Positions 45,628 to 54,242 of a stretch of DNA of 64,000 bases are shown here, one piece after another. Position 1 is the stretch's first letter, and every line of letters starts with the position of its first letter. Source of the stretch: Moraxella sp. (lineage in GTDB: Bacteria > Pseudomonadota > Gammaproteobacteria > Pseudomonadales > Moraxellaceae); assembly GCA_030530785.1 (NCBI GenBank), contig JAUMUJ010000001.1, positions 62,001 to 126,000 on the forward strand. Direction: 5' to 3'. The translations under genes and the position numbers were made by a program. The notes below the pieces were generated by a model. That model worked only from the letters and a program-made list of their open reading frames with translations, searched no databases and was not told the origin of the DNA.

Positions 45628-46674
45628 TCAACCCCCAACCATAGACAGATTTGCCATCATTCCGCTGTTTTGTTCGTCTAAAAAATGATGTTCAGGCTTG
45701 ATGGGCATGAGCCGTTGTAAGGCTTTCATTAAGCCTTGCGTGTCTTGGTCGGCTAAAAAGGGGCGAATGTCGTGGCAGACTTGGTCAAACAAGCACAAAT
45801 GCACCTTGCCCAAACTGCTCACCCTAAGGCGGTTACAACTGTCGCAAAACTGTGGTGCATAAGGTTCAATCAGTCCGATTTTGCCCATGTAATCAGGGTG
45901 ATAAAATTCGGTGGCAGGCCCACCATCAAAGGCTCTGGCAGTGGGTGTCCAACCATGTTCATGTAGGTAATTTTTAATCAGGCGACCGCTTTGGTGTTCA
46001 GCAAAAAATAATTTGCTGTTGTCGGACGTTTGCATGAACTCAATAAAGCGATAGCTGACAGGGCGATGTTTCACATACGCCAACGCACTTTGTAAGTTAT
46101 CAAAGGCAGTGTCCGCCATTAAAATGCCGTTGAGTTTAAGTTTGATGTCAGTGCTTTCAATGACTTTGTCCAAATCATCAAGTAGGGCAGGGAGCATATC
46201 AAAGCCGGTGATTTGTCTAAAAACCACAGGGTCAAAGCTGTCTAGGCTGATGTTGAGCTGGTCAAGTCCTGCTTGTTGCCATGTAAGCAGATGTTTGCCA
46301 AGTTTATAACCGTTAGTGCTGATGGCGATGGTTTTGATGGCGGATTTGGAGCGGGCTTGGGCGATGATGTCCGCCAAGTCTTTACGAACAGATGGCTCGC
46401 CACCTGTCAGACGTACCTTTTGTGTACCAAGATTGGCGAAGGCGGTCAGCAGTGTGTCAATCTCATTTAGCGACAGCTCGTTGTTTGGGCGTTTGCCCTG
46501 ATAACCATTGGGTAGACAATAGTTGCAACGAAAATTACAAAAGTCTGTAACCGACAAACGCAAATAGGTCAGCTGACGAGAAAACCTATCAATCAATGCC
46601 GGACGGTGGGCGTGCAATGATGTTCCAACCCCTGCAAGGGTTGCTAATGATGGATTGACTGATGGCGTTTTCAT
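45628..46674 (-). CDS. moaA: GTP 3',8-cyclase (radical SAM)
   Basis: 348 residues from ATG 46674; an in-frame TTG at 46701 is possible. The radical SAM cluster is CNFRCNYC (about 46-53), the C-terminal second cluster is FCDSCNRLRV then LCLF (about 265), and the protein ends in the Gly-Gly tail (MVGG) of active MoaA. First gene of the nine-gene minus-strand run. A NarL-type inverted repeat lies 92 bases upstream. No Moco riboswitch was seen in the short leader. Confidence 0.96.
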   Translation of the reverse strand: MKTPSVNPSLATLAGVGTSLHAHRPALIDRFSRQLTYLRLSVTDFCNFRCNYCLPNGYQGKRPNNELSLNEIDTLLTAFANLGTQKVRLTGGEPSVRKDLADIIAQARSKSAIKTIAISTNGYKLGKHLLTWQQAGLDQLNISLDSFDPVVFRQITGFDMLPALLDDLDKVIESTDIKLKLNGILMADTAFDNLQSALAYVKHRPVSYRFIEFMQTSDNSKLFFAEHQSGRLIKNYLHEHGWTPTARAFDGGPATEFYHPDYMGKIGLIEPYAPQFCDSCNRLRVSSLGKVHLCLFDQVCHDIRPFLADQDTQGLMKALQRLMPIKPEHHFLDEQNSGMMANLSMVGG

Positions 46675-46765
46675 GGGATAATCTGCTAGGCGTTGCCTCA
46701 ATGATGGAATGTCTTACTATAACAAGACTTGTCGTTATCTGCCATTCAACCAATAGCAAGGCTCA

Positions 46766-46781
46766 TACTACTTTGGGGGTA
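46766..46781. promoter_or_regulatory. NarL-type 7-2-7 inverted repeat upstream of moaA
   Basis: TACTACT-TT-GGGGGTA (minus strand TACCCCC-AA-AGTAGTA). It overlaps the narL stop codon, so it can only regulate downstream genes, i.e. moaA onward. Confidence 0.6.
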
Positions 46782-47442
46782 AATTTCCCAAAAAATGATT
46801 GACTGCCCAAACGGCCGCTTCCACTCTGGTTCTTAGTCCAATTTTACTTAAAATGTGTTTGACGTGGACTTTGACAGTGGATTCGGCAATGCCCAGTTTG
46901 TTGCCTATCATTTTGTTGCTCATGCCTTCGGCAATCATTTTTAATACTTGGGTTTCTCGGTCGGTCAGCTCAAAATTTTCGGCATTGTTTACAGGTTTTC
47001 GCATGGCGTGAGCCAATATGGGAGCAAGGCTTGAACTGATGACCAACTCGCCACGCAGGATTTTGCGAATGTGGCTGATGATGTCTTCTGGCTCCATGTC
47101 TTTGAGCAAGTAACCGTCTACGCCCAGATGTAGAGCGTCTTGAACGTCTTTACTGTTGTCTGATACGGTAAACAGCAATATCTTACCACCGATACTCAGT
47201 TCTCTGATTTTTTTTAGGGTTTCTATGCCGTTTAAGATGGGCATATTATGGTCAAGCACAATCAAATCAACATTATTGGTCATCAGGTATTCTAATGCCT
47301 CTTGCCCATTGCTTGCCTCACCCACAACTTTAACATCACGCTCTAAGCTAAGCAAGTCGGCAAGCCCACGTCTTAACATGGGGTGATCGTCTACAAGGAG
47401 CAGGCGAGCAGGGCTTTGGGTGGTAAAAATCTTGTCGGTCAT
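46768..47442 (-). CDS. narL: nitrate/nitrite response regulator NarL
   Basis: 224 residues. The receiver domain has phospho-acceptor Asp in IVLDHNMP (about residue 60) with acidic pair DD near 18 and Lys in LLKDME. The C-terminal LuxR-type helix-turn-helix is LTDRETQVLKMIAEGMSNK then LGIAESTVKVHVKHIL (about 160-200). It is 30 bases downstream of narX, so they form one operon. Confidence 0.96.
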   Translation of the reverse strand: MTDKIFTTQSPARLLLVDDHPMLRRGLADLLSLERDVKVVGEASNGQEALEYLMTNNVDLIVLDHNMPILNGIETLKKIRELSIGGKILLFTVSDNSKDVQDALHLGVDGYLLKDMEPEDIISHIRKILRGELVISSSLAPILAHAMRKPVNNAENFELTDRETQVLKMIAEGMSNKMIGNKLGIAESTVKVHVKHILSKIGLRTRVEAAVWAVNHFLGNLPPK

Positions 47443-47472
47443 GGTGTCTCCTAAGTTTCAGTGGGTGATTGG

Positions 47473-49527
47473 CTAACGGTTAAAAAATTTGGGCAAAAAA
47501 CTCACTTTAATCATCGTGCCACCAGTGGGGTTATTTTGGATACTAAAATGACCAGAGAGCCTGTCAGTTCGTTCTCTCATGATGGTCAATCCGTGGTGAT
47601 GGTGGCTGTCAAAATCTAAATCCAAGCCCTTACCGTTATCCAAAATGCTCAGGTAAATCAACTGCTGACCTTGGGAGTTAGGCTGCTGAAACATTTCAAT
47701 AACCACTTCGGTGGCACCAGCGTGTCGCCAAATGTTGGATAGGGCTTCTCGGGTGATTTGTAGTAGGTGGATTTGTTCGTTGGCGGTCAGGTTTAGGTTT
47801 AATACACGGTTGTTTAATGTGATGTTAAACCCGCCTTTTTCTGCAAACTCATCACACGCTTGGGTAAGAGCGGTATCAAAATCCCCTTCTTCAATAGATA
47901 GGCGAAACGTAACCAAAAGCTCTCTAAGCTGACGATAAGCTTTGTCTAGCCCTTCTTTGGCTTGTTGTAAATGACCATTATATTTTTGGTATTCTTCTTG
48001 AAGCTCTTGGGTGCCGGTTTGATTGTCGTACATCTCTTGGCAGCGGCGACTGGTGTTTCCAAGCATGGCAAGTTTCATTTTAAGATAAGTCAAGGATTGG
48101 GCGATGGAATCGTGAAGTTCTCTGGCGATGGCTTTGCGTTCTTCTTCTAAAATGAGCTGGTCTTCTTGTTGGCGTTGTTTTTGGTTGTTAAAGACGATGG
48201 CAATCAAATTGGCAAGCGTGTATAACAGTTCTTGGTGCTTATTAAAATTTTTACCCGTCTCATCAAAGTCTTGCACCAACAGCTCGCCCCACTGGACATT
48301 TTGCCCAAAGATGGGAATGATGTAAGTTTGGGGTTCTTTTTTTAGTTCGCAATGGTCGCAGTCGCTAGATTTGCAAATTTTACTTGTTGCTGTATTTATC
48401 TGATGGGTGTTGGTGGTTTTATCTGGACTGCCAATCACAGGAGTAAAAGACAGATGGGTATTTAGGCTATGTACCGACAGACTGTCTTTAACGTCAAGAT
48501 TGGCAATGGCAATACGATTATCCAGCACGTTTTGTTCGCCATGAATGCAAAGCGACAGTTTAATATTAGGAATGATTGCAGAAAACCTCCGAACAAGTTC
48601 ATACAGTTTTGGCATACTGACCGACTCACGATTGACTTGATTGGCAAAATCGTAAAGCAGTCTTAGTGCGTGGTTGGCTTGGGTTAAATGGTAGGTTTGC
48701 TCATCTACTTTGTTTTGTAGGTTTTGTTTATACTCGTAGATGGTGCTTGCCATATTGTTAAAAGAGTTGCCCAAATCATTAAACTCTTGATAGCCTGCGA
48801 TGTTTAGTGTGGTTTTTTTGCCTTTGGAAAACCGTCTTGTGCCAGCGTGCAGTTGTTTGATGGGGGTCATGACATTGCGGTTAATTTCATGAATGCCAAG
48901 CGTCAGTAATAGCCCAATAATCACTAATGTGGACACTTGTATGGCTTGTAGAGTAGATTGGCGGTTTTCATTGCGTGATTGTAGGCGATGGACAAATTGG
49001 TCAGCAAGATTGACATAAGCGATAGAATGGGTAAATACCGCTTGTGAGTCATGATTGATGATGGCAGGTTTTAAAGCGGTTTGCCACAGTGTTTGGATAT
49101 TTTTTAGTTCATCATTGATGGCGTGATTGTCATTTAATATTAAGGTTTGATAGTGAGCAAGCTCGTTTAGACGACCGTCCATGTCATCGGTAAGCGATGT
49201 GGCAATGGGCACGCTAGTATCTAAGATTAACGTGTCATCAAGAGATTGGACTTGGTAATCGTTGGCAATGATATAATTGATGCGGTAGGTTGCCATGCGG
49301 ATTGCACCACCTGCGTTGATTGCTTTTGCATCATTTTCGGCAACATAGGATAAAAATGTGGTCATCATGATAGATAACAAGCCAAGTAAACAGATGGCAG
49401 ACACCATAAGTTTTGCCCGCCTAGAAAGCGAGTTAGACGAAACATAACGCAAAAAACGACAAATTAACACACCTACTCCCAAAAAGATAATGATTAGTTT
49501 TTTAATGGAAATTAATATATTTGCCAT
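47473..49527 (-). CDS. narX: nitrate sensor histidine kinase NarX
   Basis: 684 residues, somewhat longer than E. coli NarX (about 598). Two transmembrane helices (about 38-60 and 205-225) frame a periplasmic sensor. The P-box DAKAINAGGAIRMATYR (about 70) is the nitrate-binding helix. A HAMP region follows, then a GAF-like region with a cysteine cluster (CKSSDCDHC, about 388-396). HisKA_3 phospho-acceptor His is in ARELHDSIAQSL (about 475), and the ATPase region has DNGKGLDLD and GGTMI near the end. Divergent from narK1. Confidence 0.96.
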   Translation of the reverse strand: MANILISIKKLIIIFLGVGVLICRFLRYVSSNSLSRRAKLMVSAICLLGLLSIMMTTFLSYVAENDAKAINAGGAIRMATYRINYIIANDYQVQSLDDTLILDTSVPIATSLTDDMDGRLNELAHYQTLILNDNHAINDELKNIQTLWQTALKPAIINHDSQAVFTHSIAYVNLADQFVHRLQSRNENRQSTLQAIQVSTLVIIGLLLTLGIHEINRNVMTPIKQLHAGTRRFSKGKKTTLNIAGYQEFNDLGNSFNNMASTIYEYKQNLQNKVDEQTYHLTQANHALRLLYDFANQVNRESVSMPKLYELVRRFSAIIPNIKLSLCIHGEQNVLDNRIAIANLDVKDSLSVHSLNTHLSFTPVIGSPDKTTNTHQINTATSKICKSSDCDHCELKKEPQTYIIPIFGQNVQWGELLVQDFDETGKNFNKHQELLYTLANLIAIVFNNQKQRQQEDQLILEEERKAIARELHDSIAQSLTYLKMKLAMLGNTSRRCQEMYDNQTGTQELQEEYQKYNGHLQQAKEGLDKAYRQLRELLVTFRLSIEEGDFDTALTQACDEFAEKGGFNITLNNRVLNLNLTANEQIHLLQITREALSNIWRHAGATEVVIEMFQQPNSQGQQLIYLSILDNGKGLDLDFDSHHHHGLTIMRERTDRLSGHFSIQNNPTGGTMIKVSFLPKFFNR

Positions 49528-49562
49528 TGGTTAAAAACTATAAACTATTGAAAATAATGTAA

Positions 49563-49589
49563 ATTATACGCTAATTACTTGGTTATCAA
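49563..49589 (-). promoter_or_regulatory. narXL promoter
   Basis: Minus strand TTGATA (49584-49589), about 14 to 15 bases to a perfect TATAAT (49563-49568) when counted strictly, or a variant -35 (TTTGAT) one base over. The NarL-type site begins three bases upstream of the -35. Confidence 0.45.
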
Positions 49590-49591
49590 AC

Positions 49592-49607
49592 TACCCCTTA
49601 GGTGGTA
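49592..49607. promoter_or_regulatory. NarL-type 7-2-7 inverted repeat between narX and narK1
   Basis: TACCCCT-TA-GGTGGTA. It lies beside the narX -35 and about 94 bases upstream of the predicted narK1 start of transcription, so it may serve both directions. Confidence 0.65.
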
Positions 49608-49645
49608 TTAAGACTTATTTTATGCAAACTTGGTGCCAGAATGTG

Positions 49646-49659
49646 TTGATTTAAATCAA
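49646..49659 (+). promoter_or_regulatory. FNR-type box, perfect consensus, upstream of narK1
   Basis: TTGAT-TTAA-ATCAA is an exact match to TTGAT-N4-ATCAA. A -10 TATGAT at 49682-49687 would place transcription start near 49694, with the box centred at about -41.5, the normal position for class II activation by FNR. Confidence 0.8.
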
Positions 49660-49729
49660 TTAAAAATGCCAATAACATGATTATGATAATCCTAACCAAA
49701 ACCCAAATGTGATGATTAAGGGGGATTTT

Positions 49730-51022
49730 ATGGCAACTTTAAAATTTAAACAGAATATGGTATTGGCATCATCAACCATCGCCTTTACCGTGTGCTTTAT
49801 GATTTGGATGATGTTTGCGGTACTGGGCATTCCCATTCAAAACACACTCAATTTAAACGATACCCAATTTGGACTATTGGCGGCCATGCCTGTCTTAACG
49901 GGGTCATTGGTGCGACTGCCCATCGGACTTTTGACAGATAAATATGGTGGACGTATCGTGTATTTTGTGTTGATGATAATCACGGTCATTCCGATTTATC
50001 TGATGGCTCATGCGACACAATTTTGGCATTTTTTAATTTTAGGGCTGTTTGTTGGTTTGGCGGGTGGTTCGTTTACAGTGGGCATTGCTTATGTTGCCAA
50101 ATGGTTTGAGCCAAAAAATCAAGGCTTTGCGATGGGGGTGTTTGGGGCAGGAAATGCAGGTTCGGCATTAACCAAAATCATCGGCCCTTCCATCATTGCG
50201 GTGGGTGCAGGCACGGCTCTTGGTTCGGCAGACGGCTGGCGATTTTTGCCACAAGTTTATGCAGGCATCATGCTCATTACAGCGGTGTTATTTTGGTTTT
50301 GCAGTTATGATAACAAAGACCATCGTTCTGCAAGCAACACAAGTCTTGCTAGTCAGCTTGCGGTATTAAAAGACCTTGATGTGTGGCGTTATTCGCAGTA
50401 TTACTCCATCGTTTTTGGTGGTTATGTGGCATTGGCATTGTGGATGACTAAGTACTATGTGGGTGAGTATGGTTTTACGTTGCAGACAGCGGCATTTTTG
50501 GCGGCGTGCTTTAGCTTGCCTGGTGGTGTGCTTCGTGCGTTGGGCGGTTGGCTGTCAGACAGATATTCAGCCCATACGGTTACATGGTGGGTTTTATGGA
50601 TTTCTATGATTTTTCTGTTCTTTTTGTCGTACCCACAAACTGAGCTACACATTCAAACGGTTGATGGTGTGAAGGGCTTTTATATCGGACTGAACTCTAC
50701 CATATTTACCATTTTAATTTTTGGGCTGGGCATTGCTTTTGCTGTCGGTAAAGCATCCGTGTTTAAATACCTGTCTGATGATTATAAAGACAACATGGGA
50801 GCGGTCTCTGGCGTGGTCGGTTTGGCAGGTGGTTTGGGTGGTTTTATCCTGCCGGTTATGTTTGGTATGGCACTGGATATCACGGGTGTCTATTCATCGG
50901 CCTTTATGATTATGTTTGGCGTAGTGTGGGTGAGTTTGGTATGGATTTATATGTCAGAAGTTCGCCCAAAGATGGAGGCAGGGCACAAGCAAGAGCGTCA
51001 GCTCAAAAAACCCTTACCCTAA
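49730..51022 (+). CDS. narK1: nitrate/proton symporter, NarK1 type (MFS)
   Basis: 430 residues from ATG 49730 (AAGGGGG site). Twelve helices. The nitrate signature in helix 5 GGSFTVGIAYVAKWFEPKNQ (about 111-130), with conserved Arg in LVRLPIGLLTDKYGGR (about 62-77) and AGLGGF-like GGLGGFILP (about 370), is that of NarK1/NasA type importers. It is divergent from narXL, with FNR and NarL-type sites in front, and a terminator behind. Confidence 0.94.
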   Translation: MATLKFKQNMVLASSTIAFTVCFMIWMMFAVLGIPIQNTLNLNDTQFGLLAAMPVLTGSLVRLPIGLLTDKYGGRIVYFVLMIITVIPIYLMAHATQFWHFLILGLFVGLAGGSFTVGIAYVAKWFEPKNQGFAMGVFGAGNAGSALTKIIGPSIIAVGAGTALGSADGWRFLPQVYAGIMLITAVLFWFCSYDNKDHRSASNTSLASQLAVLKDLDVWRYSQYYSIVFGGYVALALWMTKYYVGEYGFTLQTAAFLAACFSLPGGVLRALGGWLSDRYSAHTVTWWVLWISMIFLFFLSYPQTELHIQTVDGVKGFYIGLNSTIFTILIFGLGIAFAVGKASVFKYLSDDYKDNMGAVSGVVGLAGGLGGFILPVMFGMALDITGVYSSAFMIMFGVVWVSLVWIYMSEVRPKMEAGHKQERQLKKPLP

Positions 51023-51035
51023 CTGTTGTTTAATA

Positions 51036-51060
51036 AAAATCCGCCCAGTGGGCGGATTTT
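51036..51060 (+). terminator. rho-independent terminator after narK1
   Basis: Perfect 11-base-pair stem AAAATCCGCCC / GGGCGGATTTT with a three-base loop and T tail. Confidence 0.9.
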
Positions 51061-51092
51061 TATTTTGTCTTTGTTGTTTTAAAAAAGTGTGT

Positions 51093-51098
51093 TATAAT
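51093..51098 (+). promoter_or_regulatory. -10 of the rpsB-tsf transcript
   Basis: TATAAT, with a poor -35 (TTGTTG, 16 bases upstream). Starts a leader of about 125 bases ahead of rpsB. Confidence 0.6.
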
Positions 51099-51105
51099 GG
51101 CATTT

Positions 51106-51197
51106 TTTGCCGTTTGGCAAATTTTTTAATTTTGAACGATACTCACATTGATGATGAAATCTTGGGGTGTTCGCTTGGCGAATTCAAGATTTTTTTG
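51106..51197 (+). promoter_or_regulatory. structured leader of rpsB
   Basis: Two hairpins are visible. TTTGCC / GGCAAA (51106-51121) is followed by a T run. AAATCTTG / CAAGATTT (51157-51192) encloses an inner TTCGC / GCGAA helix and is also followed by T7. Leaders of rpsB in gamma-proteobacteria mediate S2 feedback control, so this is a candidate S2-binding or attenuating element. Confidence 0.5.
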
Positions 51198-51232
51198 ATG
51201 TGGCAGTTTTAACCCATTTTTAAGGACGTTTT

Positions 51233-51985
51233 ATGTCAAACCCTACCCAAGTCTCCATGCGTGATTTGCTAGAAGCAGGTGCACACTTTGGACACCAAAC
51301 CCGTTTTTGGAATCCTAAGATGAACCAATACATCTTTGGTGCAAGGAACGGCATTCATATCATCAACCTTGAACACACCGTTGCTCAGTTTAACGATGCC
51401 CTAAATTTTGCCAGCAAAGAAGCCGCCAATCGCAACAAAATCCTATTTGTCGGTACTAAGCGTGCAGCGGGTGCGGTGGTGCGTGAGCAAGCACAACGTG
51501 CAGGTATGCCTTATATTGACCATCGTTGGCTTGGTGGTACTTTGACCAACTGGAAAACCATTCGTCAATCCATCACTCGCCTAAAAGAGTTGGAAAAACA
51601 AGCCGAAGACGGTACTTTTGCTAAGCTGACCAAGCGTGAAGCCTTAGAGCGTACTCGTGATATGGAAAAGTTAGAGCGTGCTTTGGGTGGCATCAAAGAC
51701 ATGAATGGTCTGCCTGATGTGTTGTTTGTGATTGACGTGGGTCATGAAGCCATCGCCATCAAAGAAGCCAAAAACTTAGGCATTCCTGTGATTGGTATCG
51801 TGGACACCAACTCAAATCCTGATGATGTGGACTATGTCATCGCCGCTAACGATGATGCCATTCGTGCCGTGAGCCTATACGCCACTGCTATGGCTGATGC
51901 CATCATCGCAGGTAAAGAGTATGCCAAAACTCAGGGCAAAGGTGGCGAGCAAGCCCCAGAAGTCAACGCCGAACAAGCTGAATAA
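51233..51985 (+). CDS. rpsB: 30S ribosomal protein S2
   Basis: 250 residues, AAGGA site. RpsB sits at the head-body junction of the 30S subunit. [20 protein letters not shown] (about 9-28), [12 protein letters not shown] and [13 protein letters not shown] match fully. First gene of rpsB-tsf. Confidence 0.98.
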   Translation: MSNPTQVSMRDLLEAGAHFGHQTRFWNPKMNQYIFGARNGIHIINLEHTVAQFNDALNFASKEAANRNKILFVGTKRAAGAVVREQAQRAGMPYIDHRWLGGTLTNWKTIRQSITRLKELEKQAEDGTFAKLTKREALERTRDMEKLERALGGIKDMNGLPDVLFVIDVGHEAIAIKEAKNLGIPVIGIVDTNSNPDDVDYVIAANDDAIRAVSLYATAMADAIIAGKEYAKTQGKGGEQAPEVNAEQAE

Positions 51986-52006
51986 TCATTAGATTATGGC
52001 ACAACA

Positions 52007-52043
52007 AGGCGTGAATGTCTGTATGAGCGTTCATGCCTTTTTT
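52007..52043 (+). terminator. terminator or attenuator between rpsB and tsf
   Basis: Eleven-base-pair stem AGGCGTGAATG / CGTTCATGCCT with two G-U pairs, ten-base loop and T6. Probably partial, lowering tsf relative to rpsB, as in E. coli. Confidence 0.7.
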
Positions 52044-52110
52044 GATAAAAATTTTATCATCAATCATCTGGATTGATGTATCATTGTTTGTATAATAAAG
52101 GTAAATTACC

Positions 52111-52989
52111 ATGTCTCAAATCTCTGCAAAAACCGTAAAAGAATTGCGAGACCGTACAGGTCTTGGCATGATGGAATGCAAAAAAGCCCTAGAAGAAGCA
52201 GGTGGCGATATTGAGCTTGCCATTGATAACTTGCGTAAATCAGGTCAAGCCAAAGCCGCTAAAAAAGCAGGCAACATCGCAGCTGACGGTGCGATTATCA
52301 TCGCCCAAGCTGATAACAAGGCGTTGCTATTGGAAGTAAACTGCCAAACTGACTTCGTTGCCAAAGACGAAAACTTTACCGCTTTTGCCAATAAAGTTGC
52401 CGAGCTTGCCCTAGCAAACAATACCACAGACGTGGCAACCATTTCTGCATTACCTTATGATGATGGTGTCAGTGTAGAAGAAGCCCGTATCGCTTTGGTA
52501 CAAAAAATCGGCGAAAATATCCAAATCCGCCGTGCCGAAGTCATTGAAGGGGCGAATCTTGCGTCTTATCGTCATGGCATCCGTATTGGTGTGGTGGTGT
52601 CTATTGAAGGTGGTTCAGACGAACTTGGTAAATCTGTTGCCATGCAAGTGGCTGCCTTTAACCCCATTGCGGTGGACGAAGCGGGCGTACCTGCTGATGT
52701 GTTGGCTCGTGAAATTGGCATCATCACTGCCAAAGCCAAAGAATCAGGCAAACCTGATAATGTCGTTGAAAAGATGATTGGTGGCGGTATCCAAAAATAC
52801 CTGAATGAAGTTACGCTTGTTAATCAGCCTTATGTCATTGATAACGACAAAAAAGTTGGTGATGTGTTAAAGGCCGAAAATGCCACTGTCATCAGTTTTA
52901 AACGTCTAGAAGTGGGCGAAGGCATTGAGAAAAAGCAAGAAGACTTCGCTGCCGAAGTTGCTGCTGCCCAAGCTGCCGCTCAAAGCTAA
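52111..52989 (+). CDS. tsf: elongation factor Ts
   Basis: 292 residues. It recycles EF-Tu by removing GDP. The N-terminal [18 protein letters not shown] (about 10-28) and [14 protein letters not shown] (about 76) are diagnostic. A helical C-terminal extension ends in an Ala/Gln-rich tail. A terminator follows. Confidence 0.98.
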   Translation: MSQISAKTVKELRDRTGLGMMECKKALEEAGGDIELAIDNLRKSGQAKAAKKAGNIAADGAIIIAQADNKALLLEVNCQTDFVAKDENFTAFANKVAELALANNTTDVATISALPYDDGVSVEEARIALVQKIGENIQIRRAEVIEGANLASYRHGIRIGVVVSIEGGSDELGKSVAMQVAAFNPIAVDEAGVPADVLAREIGIITAKAKESGKPDNVVEKMIGGGIQKYLNEVTLVNQPYVIDNDKKVGDVLKAENATVISFKRLEVGEGIEKKQEDFAAEVAAAQAAAQS

Positions 52990-53003
52990 TCATCTTGATG
53001 ATA

Positions 53004-53031
53004 AAAAACGCACTGTTTGGTGCGTTTTTTT
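53004..53031 (+). terminator. rho-independent terminator after tsf
   Basis: Stem AACGCAC / GTGCGTT with extra A-T pairs, six-base loop, T7. Confidence 0.85.
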
Positions 53032-53041
53032 GTGATAAAAT

Positions 53042-53070
53042 TTGGGAAAATTGCTAAAACAAGGTACAAT
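53042..53070 (+). promoter_or_regulatory. pyrE promoter
   Basis: TTGGGA (53042-53047), 17-base spacer, TACAAT (53065-53070), 26 bases before the pyrE ATG. It rules out the frame-start at 53042. Confidence 0.5.
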
Positions 53071-53095
53071 AAGGGTTATTTTATCGGAGTGTTTC

Positions 53096-53737
53096 ATGTT
53101 TAACAAAAACGAATTTATCCAATTGCTTTTGGACTGTGGTGTTTTAAAATTTGGCGAATTTACCCTAAAATCAGGGCGGGTCAGCCCTTACTTTTTTAAT
53201 GCAGGGCTACTGTCAAGTGGTCGGGCGTTAGATATGCTCTCAAAAGGCTATGCTGACATTTTGGTAAAAGAGTTAACGGGCGACAATCCTACGATTTTTG
53301 GGGCAGCGTATAAAGGCATTCCTTTTGTGGCGACCACCGCTCAGGCTTTGTGGCAGACCTATGGCATTGATACCGCTTGGGGTTATAACCGCAAAGAAGC
53401 CAAAACACATGGCGAAGGGGGTAACCTTGTCGGGGCGGATTTATCGGGCAAATTGGTGTGGGTCATTGATGATGTCATGACCGCAGGGACAGCCGTGCGT
53501 GAAGTGGTCGGGATTTTACAGAATGCAGGGGCAAGCCTTGCGGGGATTGTCATTGCCCTTGACCGTAAAGAGCGTGGGCAGGACGAGCGTTCGGCGGTAG
53601 AGCAGATTAAGGACGACTTTGGTGTTTCTGTACATAGCTTGGTGGACATTGATGATATTATTGCTTTTTTGCAGGCTAAGGGCAAGACCGAACATTTGGC
53701 AAAGATGATGGCATACCGTGAGCAGTACGGGGTGTGA
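53096..53737 (+). CDS. pyrE: orotate phosphoribosyltransferase
   Basis: 213 residues from ATG 53096. It makes orotidine 5'-phosphate from orotate and PRPP. LKSGRVSPYFFNAGL (about 23), YKGIPFVA, YNRKEAKTHGEGG (flexible catalytic loop) and the PRPP motif VIDDVMTAGTAVRE (about 122) are complete. A small unknown gene starts 37 bases on. Confidence 0.97.
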   Translation: MFNKNEFIQLLLDCGVLKFGEFTLKSGRVSPYFFNAGLLSSGRALDMLSKGYADILVKELTGDNPTIFGAAYKGIPFVATTAQALWQTYGIDTAWGYNRKEAKTHGEGGNLVGADLSGKLVWVIDDVMTAGTAVREVVGILQNAGASLAGIVIALDRKERGQDERSAVEQIKDDFGVSVHSLVDIDDIIAFLQAKGKTEHLAKMMAYREQYGV

Positions 53738-53774
53738 TGTGGGCGATGTGGGGCAACCAGAACACTCGGCATAT

Positions 53775-54221
53775 ATGCTGATGCAACCTACGTTAGCAAG
53801 CATCAAGTGCAATACCAATGATTTTTCGCCATTAGACAGGATAAAATATCTGCTGGTAAAACTGTCAGATGGCCCTTATGATGAAATTCTTAGGCAAACA
53901 CAAAAATTGCTTGATGAACAAATCGCAGGTTCAAAATTGCTGAATTTTTGTGTCAATGGTCGCCCACGACACCAAATTTATGGCATGAGAGATAAAGATT
54001 TTGCTGGTAAAAGGTCAATCATCACTCATCTTGGCGTAGAATTTGAGTATAAGTTCACGATGATGGTAAACAATAAAATCCATCAACAGACAGGTGTTTT
54101 TACTTGGGTTGGTTATGAGTTAAATACGCCAAACAAACATACAAAAGCATGGTTGGATACAAACAAGATGCTTGATGACTTTTTGTTTGGTGCTTTGAGC
54201 GAGCGAATGAGATTACAATAG
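53775..54221 (+). CDS. protein of unknown function
   Basis: 148 residues from ATG 53775; ATG 53781 and GTG 53718 (overlapping pyrE) are alternatives, none with a good ribosome site. The product looks soluble, with no signal peptide or membrane segment. Features such as LNFCVNGRPRHQIYGMRD then KFTMMVNNKIHQQTGVFTWV suggest a small mixed alpha-beta domain. I do not recognise it. It lies 21 bases before gshB. Confidence 0.65.
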   Translation: MLMQPTLASIKCNTNDFSPLDRIKYLLVKLSDGPYDEILRQTQKLLDEQIAGSKLLNFCVNGRPRHQIYGMRDKDFAGKRSIITHLGVEFEYKFTMMVNNKIHQQTGVFTWVGYELNTPNKHTKAWLDTNKMLDDFLFGALSERMRLQ

Positions 54222-54242
54222 TTATAGATTGCAAGGCGAATT

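Noticed and set aside
46675..46765. Possible Moco riboswitch ahead of moaA
   Set aside because: The leader is too short and lacks the paired core; the NarL-type site is a better explanation.
53718..53774. GTG start for the gene after pyrE
   Set aside because: It would overlap the pyrE end by 20 bases in another frame without a ribosome site; ATG 53775 is a safer choice.
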